Assembly: GCF_004354915.1 (NCBI RefSeq)
Contig: NZ_SMSI01000001.1
Span: forward strand, 1,364,001-1,428,000
Source: Pseudohoeflea suaedae
GTDB taxonomy: Bacteria; Pseudomonadota; Alphaproteobacteria; Rhizobiales; Rhizobiaceae
Direction: 5' to 3'
DNA: 64,000 nt
Part shown: piece after piece, positions 44,054-54,514 of the stretch
Layout of the letters: the number at the start of each line of letters is the position of its first letter
Position numbering within the stretch: position 1 is the stretch's first letter
The notes under the pieces: model-generated
What the model was told of the DNA's origin: nothing
The model's input: only the letters and a program-made list of their open reading frames with translations
Databases searched by the model: none
Program-made: the position numbers and the translations under genes

Positions 44054-45712
44054 TTGATCTTGGATTCCTTTAATTCGCGATGGGACGGCACCGCGCCCCA
44101 GTCTCGTTTTTTTTGTCGCCGGAAGTTTCTTGCCTCGGCTTCTGCCGGCGTTCTGCTGGCCATGACCGGATCTTCCCACGCGCAGGATGCAGCGTCGGAG
44201 AATGCGGATGCGGACGACAAGCTGATGCCGGCTGCGGATGGCTCGCAGCCCTTCAGCTTTGATCTGCTGACCGATGAAATGCGTCGCAAGGCCGGTGAGG
44301 ATTACAAGGAACCGGCCAAGGTCGGCGGTTTCCTTTCCGAGCTGAACTATGACCTCTATCGCCTGATCCGCTTCAACCCGTCCCGCGCCCGCTTCGCCGA
44401 TGTGCCGCGCAGCCATTTTCAGCTTCAGGCCTTCCATCTCGGCTGGCTGTTCTCCAACCCCATCACGCTGATGGAGGTCGAGGGCGATCGCGCCAGGCCG
44501 ATGAAGTTCACCACCGAGGATTTTCTCTACCAGCGCGAGGCCCAGGGCAAGCTGCCGGCCGACTGGGAGCTTCCCGGTGTCGCAGGCTTCCGTCTGCACA
44601 GCCCGCTCAACCGCCCCGACATCCTCGATGAGCTGATTGCCTTCCAGGGAGCTTCCTATTTCCGGGCGCTGGGCCGCGGTTCGACCTACGGCCTTTCGGC
44701 TCGCGGTCTGGCCATCAACACCGGCACCTCGGAACCGGAGGAGTTTCCGGTTTTCACCAGGTTCTACATCGAACGTCCCGTTTCCGGCGACATCTCGATC
44801 AACATCTATGCGCTGATGGACAGCCCCTCGCTGACCGGCGTCTACCGCTTCGTCATCACCCCGGGTGAGGCAACCACGATGGACGTGACCGCGCGCCTTT
44901 TCCTGCGTTCCGACATCAGGGAGCTCGGCGTGGCGCCGCTGACCTCCATGTATCTCTACGGCGAGCGCAATCGCGAGAAGTTCGACGATTACCGTCCGCG
45001 GGTTCACGACAGCGACGGCCTGATGATCGAGGACCAGAACGGTACCCACATCTGGCGTGCGCTTTCCAACCCGAGCCGGCTTGCATCGAGCTATTTCTCG
45101 GAGACCAATCCGAGGAGCTTCGGCCTGTACCAGCGCGAGCGTGAATTCGACCACTACCAGGACGCCTCGGCGGCCTACGAGCGCCGTCCGTCCCTTCGCG
45201 TCGAGCCCAAGGGCGACTGGGGCAAGGGTGTGGTGCGCTTGGTGGAGATCCCGTCGGATCTCGAGATCAACGACAACATCGTCGCCTTCTGGATTCCCGA
45301 GCGGGACGGCAAGGCCGGCGATGCGCTCGAATTCGAATATCGTCTTTCCTGGGGCGATCTGCCGCCGCAGGAAGATGGCGATCTGGCTTACGTGCTGGCA
45401 AGCAGAGCCGGCAGCGGTGGCGTGTCCGGCGTCGAGAACACCGAAGGATTTCGCAAGTTCGTGGTCGACTTCAAGGGTGGTCCGCTCACCAACCTGCCCG
45501 CGTCCGAAGCCGATCACATCAGGCCTGTTGCCACTGTCATCAACGGCAAGATCGAGCATGAGACGCTTACGCCAATCCCGGAGGAGGGGGTTTGGCGCTT
45601 CGTGATGGATATTTCAGCGGAAAGTAATGCAACCGTGGAACTTACCGCCCGTCTCGAAGGTTACGAACGAAAGCTCAGTGAAACCTGGGCGTATCAATGG
45701 ATCAAACCGTGA
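44054..45712 (+). CDS. opgG: glucans biosynthesis protein, OpgG/OpgD family
   Basis: This periplasmic protein helps build osmoregulated periplasmic glucans. About 550 residues; a twin-arginine signal (CRRKFLASASAGVLLAM) directs export, a feature of OpgD as well as of some OpgG proteins. Core motifs include LIRFNPSRARFADVP, FYIERP and NPSRLASSYFSETNPRSFG. Start is a TTG (44054, with AAGGA upstream, or 44060), as no ATG precedes the signal. It leads opgG-opgI-opgH. Confidence 0.93.
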   Translation: MILDSFNSRWDGTAPQSRFFCRRKFLASASAGVLLAMTGSSHAQDAASENADADDKLMPAADGSQPFSFDLLTDEMRRKAGEDYKEPAKVGGFLSELNYDLYRLIRFNPSRARFADVPRSHFQLQAFHLGWLFSNPITLMEVEGDRARPMKFTTEDFLYQREAQGKLPADWELPGVAGFRLHSPLNRPDILDELIAFQGASYFRALGRGSTYGLSARGLAINTGTSEPEEFPVFTRFYIERPVSGDISINIYALMDSPSLTGVYRFVITPGEATTMDVTARLFLRSDIRELGVAPLTSMYLYGERNREKFDDYRPRVHDSDGLMIEDQNGTHIWRALSNPSRLASSYFSETNPRSFGLYQREREFDHYQDASAAYERRPSLRVEPKGDWGKGVVRLVEIPSDLEINDNIVAFWIPERDGKAGDALEFEYRLSWGDLPPQEDGDLAYVLASRAGSGGVSGVENTEGFRKFVVDFKGGPLTNLPASEADHIRPVATVINGKIEHETLTPIPEEGVWRFVMDISAESNATVELTARLEGYERKLSETWAYQWIKP

Positions 45713-45729
45713 CATTCAAGGAATCTCCC

Positions 45730-45963
45730 ATGTCCATGAACATGCCACTCAGCCATGACCAGTTTGCAGTGAAAAACGTCCGCTCCGACGAATTCATGAC
45801 ACCGGCGGAATTGATCTCCGGTCCCTGCGCGCTTCCCGAAGCGCCGCTCACCATGCCGCGCCAGGAACTGGAGCGCGAGCATTCGCTCGGTCGCCGGGTC
45901 GTCAAGGCGCTCAGGCTTCAGGCCCGTCGCCTGCCGCTCGGCTCGCCCGAACGGAGCGTCTGA
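45730..45963 (+). CDS. opgI: small OpgI-like protein between opgG and opgH
   Basis: The 77-residue protein (MSMNMPLSHDQFAVKNV, PLTMPRQELERE) has no signal or helix and ends basic. AAGGA at 45718-45722 favours the ATG at 45730. Its TGA (45961-45963) is followed at once by the opgH ATG in the same frame, so it looks like a detached cytoplasmic N-terminus of OpgH. Rhodobacter sphaeroides is described with an opgGIH operon, which fits. Function unknown. Confidence 0.7.
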   Translation: MSMNMPLSHDQFAVKNVRSDEFMTPAELISGPCALPEAPLTMPRQELEREHSLGRRVVKALRLQARRLPLGSPERSV

Positions 45964-47739
45964 ATGGGCGGCATCGGCCTCTGGGGTCTGCGAAGCGCGG
46001 CGGTTGCCTTCTCGCTCCTGACCGCTGCCGGCGCCTTCATACTCTTTCTGCAGTTCGGCGGCGCGGATGGCATCGATACGCTCGATGTCGTCCGTGCGCT
46101 GCTGATCTTCATATCCACGCTGTGGCTCGCCTGGGGCGCCGCTCTCGGCCTGATCGGCCTGACGACGACCGCACGTGCGCCGGAATATGACCGCTCGCGC
46201 CCCATCGAGCGCAAGACGATCATCCTGATGCCGGTCTATAACGAGGATCCGGTCGCGACCTTCACCCGGCTCGCGGCAATGGAAAGCTCCCTGCGTGCTA
46301 CCGGCACCGCTGCCGACATCCACTTCGCCGTATTGTCCGATACCCGCAGGGACGATATCGCCCAACGCGAGGAGCTGCTGTTCGCCAAGCTCGTGGCCGA
46401 ACATGACGGCATCGGTCGCTTCTTCTATCGCCGCCGTGCCGACAATACCGGCAAGAAGGCCGGCAATATCGAGGATTTCATCACGCGGTCCGGCGGCGCC
46501 TATGACTATGCGGTCATTCTCGATGCCGACAGCCTGATCGAAGGCGAAACCATCCTCGAAATGATCCGTCGCATGCAGGCCGATCCGAAGCTCGGCCTGC
46601 TGCAGACGCTTCCCAAGATCGTCAATGCGAGCTCGCGCTTCGGTCGCGCCATGCAATTCTCGGCGTCATTCTTCTCGCCGGTCTTCTGCCGCGGCCTTGC
46701 GATGATGCAGGGGCATACCGGCCCGTTCTGGGGGCACAATGCGATCGTGCGCGTCAAGGCCTTCGCCGAATCCTGCGGCCTGCCGGCCCTGCGCGGCGAA
46801 CCGCCTTTCGGCGGCCATGTCCTGAGCCATGATTACGTGGAAGCGGCACTTCTGGCCCGCGCCGGCTGGACGGTGCGCGTCGACGACGATCTTGAAGGCT
46901 CGTTCGAGGAAGGCCCCGAAAACATCGTCGATTACGCCAAGCGCGAGCGCCGCTGGTGTCAGGGCAACCTGCAGCACGCCCGGATCATCGGGGCGCCGCG
47001 GATCCGCCTCTGGTCGCGCTTTGTCTTCGCACAGTTAATCATGGCCTATATCGCGCCGCTCTTCTGGCTCGGGTTCATCGCAGCATCCGTCATGGCGCCG
47101 GCCTTCGTCGCGGAGCCCGATTATTTTCCCGAACCCAACTGGCCTTTCCCTTACTTCCCGCCCTCCGAGGCCTGGAAGGCAGTCGGTCTTTTCATCGGTG
47201 TTTTCGGTCTTCTGGTCGTGCCGAAACTGCTGATCGCGCTCAAGGCGTCGATCACCGGCCGGGCCCGGGGTTTTGGCGGAGCGGCGGATGCCTTCGCCTC
47301 GACCGTTCTCGAACTTCTGTTCACCTCGCTTCTCGCCCCCGTGCTTCTCATGTACGCGACCCGTTCGGTCTGGCAGGTTCTCTCCGGCAGCGATGGCGGC
47401 TGGCCGTCCAACAATCGCGGTGACGGCCGCCTGACCTATGAGGAAAGCTTCCTGGCGTCCTGGTGGATCACCGCGATCGGTGCCGGCGGTCTGGCGATCA
47501 CCTGGCAGTTCGCTCCGGTCCTGTTTCCCTGGCTCCTGCCGGTCGGCGTCCCGATGATCCTCTCCGCCATCATCCTGCGCTGGAGTTCGCTGCCCGCGCG
47601 CACCTCGATGATGCAGGTTCCCGGCGACACCAATCCGCCGGCAATTCTCGCCCTTCACGACCGCTATCTGGCCGCCTGGGAAGGCCGGCCGGAGGGCCCG
47701 GATCCCGAGGGCGAGGGGCCCGAACTGGCAATCGCCTGA
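45964..47739 (+). CDS. opgH: glucans biosynthesis glucosyltransferase
   Basis: OpgH makes the beta-glucan backbone from UDP-glucose at the inner membrane. The 591-residue protein has two N-terminal helices, a GT2 domain (IILMPVYNEDP, YAVILDADSLIEG, HDYVEAALLARAGW and the processive-type RRWCQGNL) and several C-terminal helices. It lacks the ~130-residue cytoplasmic N-terminus of the E. coli enzyme. It is followed by a terminator; no opgC succinyltransferase is in the window. Confidence 0.94.
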   Translation: MGGIGLWGLRSAAVAFSLLTAAGAFILFLQFGGADGIDTLDVVRALLIFISTLWLAWGAALGLIGLTTTARAPEYDRSRPIERKTIILMPVYNEDPVATFTRLAAMESSLRATGTAADIHFAVLSDTRRDDIAQREELLFAKLVAEHDGIGRFFYRRRADNTGKKAGNIEDFITRSGGAYDYAVILDADSLIEGETILEMIRRMQADPKLGLLQTLPKIVNASSRFGRAMQFSASFFSPVFCRGLAMMQGHTGPFWGHNAIVRVKAFAESCGLPALRGEPPFGGHVLSHDYVEAALLARAGWTVRVDDDLEGSFEEGPENIVDYAKRERRWCQGNLQHARIIGAPRIRLWSRFVFAQLIMAYIAPLFWLGFIAASVMAPAFVAEPDYFPEPNWPFPYFPPSEAWKAVGLFIGVFGLLVVPKLLIALKASITGRARGFGGAADAFASTVLELLFTSLLAPVLLMYATRSVWQVLSGSDGGWPSNNRGDGRLTYEESFLASWWITAIGAGGLAITWQFAPVLFPWLLPVGVPMILSAIILRWSSLPARTSMMQVPGDTNPPAILALHDRYLAAWEGRPEGPDPEGEGPELAIA

Positions 47740-47766
47740 GTTCGCCTGAAAGACACCGGCAAACGA

Positions 47767-47799
47767 AAAGCCCCCGGTTCGGAAACCAGGGGCTTTGTC
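47767..47799. terminator. bidirectional terminator between opgH and mtlK
   Basis: AAAGCCCC (47767-47774) pairs with GGGGCTTT (47789-47796), with additional GGTT/AACC pairing inside. It lies between convergent genes and has A and T runs on both flanks, so it can serve both. Confidence 0.85.
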
Positions 47800-47817
47800 G
47801 TCTTATGCGCTGTCGCG

Positions 47818-49287
47818 TCAACCCTTGATATACGCTTCCAACGTGGCGCGCGTGCCGTCCGTCCAGATGGCCTTAAGCGCCTTCGCGAAGGCTTTGCGGA
47901 AGGTTTCGTCCTCTCCGAGCGCACCGTAGATATCGTGCATTGCCAGCCAGGCGTCGGGATTGGACCTGGCCTCCAGGGCCGTGGCCTTGAGCCGCTCGGC
48001 ATGCACGTCGTCGATCATGTGCGTGCTTCCGTCTTCACCGGTTCCGGTGCAGTAACGGCACCAGAGAGCGGATTCGAGAGCCAGCCCGTTGACGCTTTCA
48101 CCTGCTTCAAGCCGGTCGGCGACCGTCGGCAGGATGAACTTCGGCTGACGGTTCGAACCGTCGAGGCAAAGCCGCGCGATCGTGTCGCCGAGTTCGGCAT
48201 TGGCGAAGCGCTCGGCTATCTTGTGGTAGTAGTCGGTCAGGCTGACCCCCGGAATTTCCGGAACCGTCGGGATCATCTCCGAGAATTCGAGCTTTTCGAG
48301 AAAGCCGGTGACCAGCGGATCCGCCATGCCTTCATGGGCGTAGGTGTGTCCCAGGAGGGCGGATGAATAGGCGATCACGGCGTGTCCGCCATTGAGGATG
48401 CGCAGCTTCATCAGCTCGTAGGGCGCGACGTCCTCCACGAACTCGACGCCCACATCCTCGAGTTTTGGCCGTCCTTGCGGAAACACGTCTTCCAGCACCC
48501 ACTGACGGAAGGGCTCGCACACCACGGGCGCCTTGTCATCGAGATTGAAGGTCTCGTTGACGAGCTTGATCTCGCGGGGGCCCGTGGCCGGCGTGATGCA
48601 GTCGACCATGCCGTTGGGAAAGGCAACATTGTCCTCGATATAGGACGCAATGTCGCCGCCCATCTGGCTTGCGAGCCCCATCACCGTGGTCTTGGTGACG
48701 TGTCCATTGCCCGGCAGGTTGTCGCACGACATGATCGTGAAAGGCGGCAGGCCGGCCTCGCGTCGCTGCTGCAGCGCGGCGATGATGATGCCGAAGACCG
48801 TTTTCGGGGTTCGAGGATTGTTGGCATCAGCCACGATTTCCGGATGGCTCGCGTCGAAACTGCCGGTCTTGGCGTCGATGAAATAGCCGCCTTCGGTGAC
48901 CGTCAGCGAAACGATGCGGATCTCGGGGCGGCTCATCGTGTCGATGATCGCCTGCGGATCGATCGGCGCGAAATCGATCATCGAACCGACGATCGTGGCC
49001 GAGAAGCCCGCCGGGTCGAGTTCCATGACGGTCGTCTGCCAGTCCTGCTGCTCCAGCCGGTCGCGCATCGATGCGTCGAAGGACTTGATGCCCGCGCCGA
49101 TGATCGCCCAGTCATGGTCGCGGCCGGTGTTGAACAACCGGTGCAGATAGTGGGCCTGATGGGCGCGATGGAAATTGCCGACGCCGATATGCACGATGCC
49201 GGCGCTCAACCGCGAGCGGTCGTATTTCGGGCGCGAAAGCGCGTTCGCGGGCGAAACGCCTTCATCGGGAGCAAGCTTGTGGATCAT
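47818..49287 (-). CDS. mtlK: mannitol 2-dehydrogenase
   Basis: The 489-residue polyol dehydrogenase oxidises D-mannitol to fructose with NAD. Motifs include GIVHIGVGNFHRAHQAHYLH, SLTVTEGGYF, CDNLPGNG and KLRILNGGHAVIAY with the catalytic lysine. It is last in the smo operon, 79 nt after smoS, with a GGAAGGGG ribosome site. This matches the Rhodobacter polyol operon; the downstream fructokinase gene of that operon is absent here. Confidence 0.94.
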   Translation of the reverse strand: MIHKLAPDEGVSPANALSRPKYDRSRLSAGIVHIGVGNFHRAHQAHYLHRLFNTGRDHDWAIIGAGIKSFDASMRDRLEQQDWQTTVMELDPAGFSATIVGSMIDFAPIDPQAIIDTMSRPEIRIVSLTVTEGGYFIDAKTGSFDASHPEIVADANNPRTPKTVFGIIIAALQQRREAGLPPFTIMSCDNLPGNGHVTKTTVMGLASQMGGDIASYIEDNVAFPNGMVDCITPATGPREIKLVNETFNLDDKAPVVCEPFRQWVLEDVFPQGRPKLEDVGVEFVEDVAPYELMKLRILNGGHAVIAYSSALLGHTYAHEGMADPLVTGFLEKLEFSEMIPTVPEIPGVSLTDYYHKIAERFANAELGDTIARLCLDGSNRQPKFILPTVADRLEAGESVNGLALESALWCRYCTGTGEDGSTHMIDDVHAERLKATALEARSNPDAWLAMHDIYGALGEDETFRKAFAKALKAIWTDGTRATLEAYIKG

Positions 49288-49366
49288 TTTCGACCCCTTC
49301 CTTTTGGCGGCGGCCGACCGGCCGTCACGCTCTTTCGGTCATTGCGGTTCTGCCCTGTTGCCGGGC

Positions 49367-50136
49367 TCAGCTCATCCAGTTCCCGCCATCGACATTGTAG
49401 GTCTGTGCGACGACGTAATCGGCTTCCGGCGAGGCGAGGAAAATCGCCATGCCCGTCAGGTCCTCGGCAGTTCCCATTCGGCCGAAGGGGACGGCTTGAC
49501 CCACTTCCTTCTTCTTCTGGCCGGGTGCCTTGTTCTCGTATTTGGCGAAGAAGGCGTCGACACCGTCCCAGTGCTCGCCATCGACCACGCCCGGTGCAAT
49601 GGCGTTGACGTTGATGCCGTGCCTGATCAGATCGAGCCCTGCCGACTGGGTGATCGAGATCACGGCCGCCTTGGTGGCGCAGTAGACGGCGACGAGCGCT
49701 TCGCCCCGGCGGCCTGCCTGGCTTGCCATGTTGATGATCTTTCCGCCCTTGCCGCGCGCAATCATCGATTTTGCCGCAGCCTGCAGGGTGAACAGCGTGC
49801 CCGCGACATTGACGGCGAACAGCTTGTCGTAATCGGGCCGCTCGATTTCCACGATCGGCGCGGCGGAGAACAGCGCTGCATTGTTGACGAGAATGTCGAT
49901 GCCGCCGAAGGCCTCGTCGGCTGTCCGGATCGCCTCGTCGATCGAGGACTGGTCGGTCACGTCCATGCGGACGGCGATGGCGGCATCGCCGATATTGCTT
50001 GCCGCCTTCTTCGCGCGGTCGAGATCGATATCGGCGATCACCACCTTTGCCCCTTCACGGACATAGGCTTCGGCGAATTTCAGTCCGATACCGCGCGCCG
50101 ACCCCGTGATCAGCGCGGATTTGCCTGCGAGCCGTT

Positions 50137-50140
<4 letters not shown>
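49367..50140 (-). CDS. smoS: sorbitol dehydrogenase (SDR)
   Basis: The 257-residue short-chain dehydrogenase has TGSARGIG at residues 12-19, NNAA, and the catalytic VYCATKAAV. It resembles the Rhodobacter sphaeroides sorbitol dehydrogenase that oxidises D-glucitol to fructose. The start overlaps the smoK stop by four bases, so the ABC ATPase and enzyme are coupled. Confidence 0.92.
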
Positions 50141-51153
<1,013 letters not shown>

Positions 51154-51163
51154 GTCGAACTCC

Positions 51164-51994
51164 TTATTTGACGGCGCCGAAGGTGAGGCCGCGAACAAGC
51201 TGCTTCTGGCTGAACCAGCCAAGGATGAGGATCGGCGCGATCGCCATGGTCGAAGCTGCGGAAAGTTTTGCGTAGAAAAGGCCCTCGGGGCTGGAATAGC
51301 TGGCGATGAACGCGGTCAGCGGGGCGGCCTTGGCAGCCGTCAGGTTGAGCGTCCAGAAGGCCTCGTTCCAGGCGAGGATGACGTTGAGAAGGAGCGTCGA
51401 GGCGATACCCGGCACCGCCATCGGGGTGAGCACGTGCACGATCTCGGCCCAGAGCGTCGCGCCGTCCATGCGGGCCGCTTCCAGGATTTCGCCCGGGATC
51501 TCGCGGAAATAGGTGAACAGCATCCACACGATGATCGGAAGGTTGATGAGCGTCAGCACGATCACCAGCCCGAAGCGGGAATCGAGCAGACCGAAATCGC
51601 GGAACAGCAGGTAGATGGGGATGAGCACGCCAACCGGCGGCAGCATCTTGGTCGACAGCATCCACATCAGCACGTCCTTGGTGCGCTTGGCCGGCACAAA
51701 GGCCATCGACCAGGCGGCGGGAATGGCGATGACGAGGCCGAGCAGCGTCGAGCCGAGCGAGATGATCACCGAATTGTAGAAGTGCAGGAAGTAGTTCGAG
51801 CGCGACTGCACTTCACGGTAGCTGTCGAGCGTCCAGTCGAAGAACAGGAAGGAAGGCGGCGAGGCGATGGCCTCGGCTTCCGTCTTGAAGCTGGTCAGGA
51901 TCGTCCACAGGATCGGGAAGAAGATCAGGAAGCCGATCGCCCATGCGGCGATGGTGACCAACCATTTGCGGCTCGTGGGAACGCGTCTTGCCAT
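51164..51994 (-). CDS. smoG: polyol ABC transporter permease
   Basis: The 276-residue permease has about six helices and the [20 protein letters not shown] coupling motif of MalG-type permeases. It overlaps nothing but is only 10 nt before smoK and 13 nt after smoF. Confidence 0.93.
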   Translation of the reverse strand: MARRVPTSRKWLVTIAAWAIGFLIFFPILWTILTSFKTEAEAIASPPSFLFFDWTLDSYREVQSRSNYFLHFYNSVIISLGSTLLGLVIAIPAAWSMAFVPAKRTKDVLMWMLSTKMLPPVGVLIPIYLLFRDFGLLDSRFGLVIVLTLINLPIIVWMLFTYFREIPGEILEAARMDGATLWAEIVHVLTPMAVPGIASTLLLNVILAWNEAFWTLNLTAAKAAPLTAFIASYSSPEGLFYAKLSAASTMAIAPILILGWFSQKQLVRGLTFGAVK

Positions 51995-52007
51995 GTCCGT
52001 TCCTCCC

Positions 52008-52895
52008 TCAGATGTCCAGGTTCTTGCCGATCATCCGCATCAGGAAGATCGCAACGATGTTGGCGAGAATGACGGCGACGATGCCGCCCGCGGAGCCGCT
52101 GCCGACGTCGAACTGGAGAAGCGACTGGGCATAGACGAGATAGGTGATGTTGGTCGATGCCGTGCCCGGACCGCCATTGGTGGTCACCAGGATCTCGGCG
52201 AAGACCGAAAGGAGGAAGATCGTCTGGATCAGCACCACCACGGTGATGGCGCGCGTCAGATGCGGCAGAACGATGTGGAAGAAGCGCGCGAACGCACCGG
52301 CGCCGTCCATTTCGGCCGCCTCGATCTGCTCGCTGTCGAGCGACTGCATGGCGGTCAGCAGAATGAGCGTCGCAAACGGCAGCCATTGCCAGGCGACCAT
52401 GATGATGATCGAGGTCAGCGGCGCATGGGAAAGGAAATCGAAGGGTTGCAGCCCGACGGCCTTGGTCAGGAAGGCGAACAGACCGTTGACCGGGTTCATG
52501 AACATGTTCTTCCACACCAGCGCCGACACGGTCGGCATGACGAAGAACGGCGCAATCACCAGGATGCGCACGATCCCTTGGCCGAACATCGGCTGGTCGA
52601 GGAGGAGGGCCAGGAGAATGCCGCCGATGACGGTGATCAGCAGCACCCCGCCCACGAGCAGAAGCGTGTTGGTCAGGGCCGCGAAGAAGGCCGGATCAGT
52701 CAGGAAGTAGCTGTAATTGTCGAAGCCGATGAAATCTTCCATCCCCGGCATCAGCAGATTGTAGCGCAGGGTCGAGAAGTAGAGCGTCATCGACAGGGGA
52801 ATGATCATCCACGCCAGGAGCAGAAGCACCGCGGGCGCGATCATGAAACGGGCGGCGGTTCTCGAGTGAGCGGTGGCCATCGTCATCATCCCCAT
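52008..52895 (-). CDS. smoF: polyol ABC transporter permease
   Basis: The 295-residue MalF-type permease has about six helices and the EAAEMDGAGAFARFFHIVLP coupling loop. Several ATG codons lie close together at the start (52895, 52889, 52886, 52880); which is used is unclear. It is 119 nt downstream of smoE, a common gap after a binding-protein gene. Confidence 0.92.
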   Translation of the reverse strand: MGMMTMATAHSRTAARFMIAPAVLLLLAWMIIPLSMTLYFSTLRYNLLMPGMEDFIGFDNYSYFLTDPAFFAALTNTLLLVGGVLLITVIGGILLALLLDQPMFGQGIVRILVIAPFFVMPTVSALVWKNMFMNPVNGLFAFLTKAVGLQPFDFLSHAPLTSIIIMVAWQWLPFATLILLTAMQSLDSEQIEAAEMDGAGAFARFFHIVLPHLTRAITVVVLIQTIFLLSVFAEILVTTNGGPGTASTNITYLVYAQSLLQFDVGSGSAGGIVAVILANIVAIFLMRMIGKNLDI

Positions 52896-53014
52896 TGGTC
52901 AACCGGTCCGCCATTGAGGCCAGACGCGCGGTCGGACGAAGTCGGTTCGATAGAAAAAGCGAAGTGGGAGAGGCCGGCCGGAGTGTGCAAACCGGCCTCT
53001 GCCCTGGAGGAGAC

Positions 53015-54328
53015 TTACTTGATGTAGCCAGCCTTGGTCATCTCACGTTCGCTGAGCTGCTGGGCGCTCTGGAGCGCCTGCTCGGCCGAAACCTGGCCTG
53101 CCAGCGCTGCGGAGAACTGCTGGCCCACCGCGGTGCCGATACCCTGGAACTCGGGGATCGCCACGAACTGGACGCCGACATAAGGCACTTCGTCGACCGT
53201 CGGATTGTTCGGGTCGGCCGCCTTGATGGATTCGAGCGTCATCTCGGCGAAGGGGACCTTCTTGTACTCCTCGTTCTCGTAGAGGGAAGTACGGGTGCCC
53301 GGAGGCACGTTGGCCCAGCCTTCCTTCTCGGCGACGAGCTTGGTGTAGTCCTTCGAGGTCGCCCAGGCGATGAACTTCTTCGCCGCATCGACCTTCTGGG
53401 AACCGGCCGGGATGCCCAGCGACCATGCCCACAGCCAGTTGGCGTGCTTTTCGACGCCTTCCTTGTTCGGGGCCAGCGCGAAGCCGACCTTGTCGGCCAC
53501 GGTCGAATCATCCGGGTTGGTCACGAAGGACGCAGCCACGGTGGCGTCGAGCCACATGCCGCACTTGCCCTGCTGGAACAGCGCCAGGTTTTCGTTGAAG
53601 CCGTTGTTGGAAGCTCCGGGCGGGCCGTAATTGTTCATCAGGTCGAGATAGTCGGTGAGAACGGCCTTCCACTCTTCGGTGTCGAACTGGGGCTTCCAGT
53701 CCATGTCGAACCACTTCGCGCCATAGGAGTTGGCCATGGCGCCGAGGAAGGCCATGTTCTCGCCCCAGCCGGCCTTGCCGCGAAGGCAGATGCCGTAGAC
53801 TTCATTGTCCTTGTCGGTCATGGCCTCGGCGGCCTTCTTGATGTCGGCCCAGGTCGGTTCCTGCGGCATTTCCATGCCGGCCTTTTCCATCAGGTCCTTC
53901 CGGTACATGACCATCGAGCTTTCGCCGTAGAAGGGAGCGGCATAAAGCTCGCCGTCGACTGTCAGACCGCCGCGGATGGCGGGCAGAAGGTCGTCGACAT
54001 CATAGGCTTCGGGCAGGTCGTTGAGGCTGACGAGCCAGCCCTGCTTGCCCCAGATCGGAACTTCGTAGGTGCCGATGGTCATGACGTCGTACTGACCGCC
54101 CTTGGTGGCGATGTCGGTGGTCACGCGCTGGCGGAGCACGTTTTCCTCGAGCGTCACCCACTCGAGTTCGATGTCCGGATTGGCCTTGGTGAATTCGTCC
54201 GTCAGCTTCTGCATCCGGATCATGTCGCCATTGTTCACGGTGGCGATGGTGAGTTTCTCGGCCTGTGCGGCGGAAACAACGGCACACATCGCAGACGCGC
54301 CGAGAAGGGCGCGAACGAAAGTCTTCAT
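53015..54328 (-). CDS. smoE: polyol ABC transporter substrate-binding protein
   Basis: The 437-residue protein has a signal peptide (MKTFVRALLGASAMCAVVSA, cut after AQA) and the extracellular solute-binding family 1 fold (KLTIATVNNGDMIRMQKL). GGGAGGA precedes the ATG at 54328. It captures sorbitol/mannitol in the periplasm. Confidence 0.93.
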   Translation of the reverse strand: MKTFVRALLGASAMCAVVSAAQAEKLTIATVNNGDMIRMQKLTDEFTKANPDIELEWVTLEENVLRQRVTTDIATKGGQYDVMTIGTYEVPIWGKQGWLVSLNDLPEAYDVDDLLPAIRGGLTVDGELYAAPFYGESSMVMYRKDLMEKAGMEMPQEPTWADIKKAAEAMTDKDNEVYGICLRGKAGWGENMAFLGAMANSYGAKWFDMDWKPQFDTEEWKAVLTDYLDLMNNYGPPGASNNGFNENLALFQQGKCGMWLDATVAASFVTNPDDSTVADKVGFALAPNKEGVEKHANWLWAWSLGIPAGSQKVDAAKKFIAWATSKDYTKLVAEKEGWANVPPGTRTSLYENEEYKKVPFAEMTLESIKAADPNNPTVDEVPYVGVQFVAIPEFQGIGTAVGQQFSAALAGQVSAEQALQSAQQLSEREMTKAGYIK

Positions 54329-54356
54329 GGTATCCTCCCAAAATCCCTCAAAGGGC

Positions 54357-54396
54357 ATTCGCTTACGTTGGGCATTTGCCTAACTGGCGGGCGAAT
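54357..54396. promoter_or_regulatory. nested dyad upstream of smoE, candidate SmoC operator
   Basis: GGCA-TT-TGCC (54371-54380) lies near the centre of an outer dyad ATTCGC (54357-54362)/GCGAAT (54391-54396). Position, just upstream of smoE and downstream of the regulator gene, suits an operator for the SorC-type regulator. No experimental consensus is known to me. Confidence 0.3.
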
Positions 54397-54514
54397 ATTC
54401 ACAAAGCCGCGTGTCCAAGTCAATCACCGCATACCGGGAAATCGTCGCTGCACTGCAGCGACTGAAAAGCATTTGCGCGTAAAATCAGGTATTTGAGCTG
54501 GGGAATTCTTTTGC

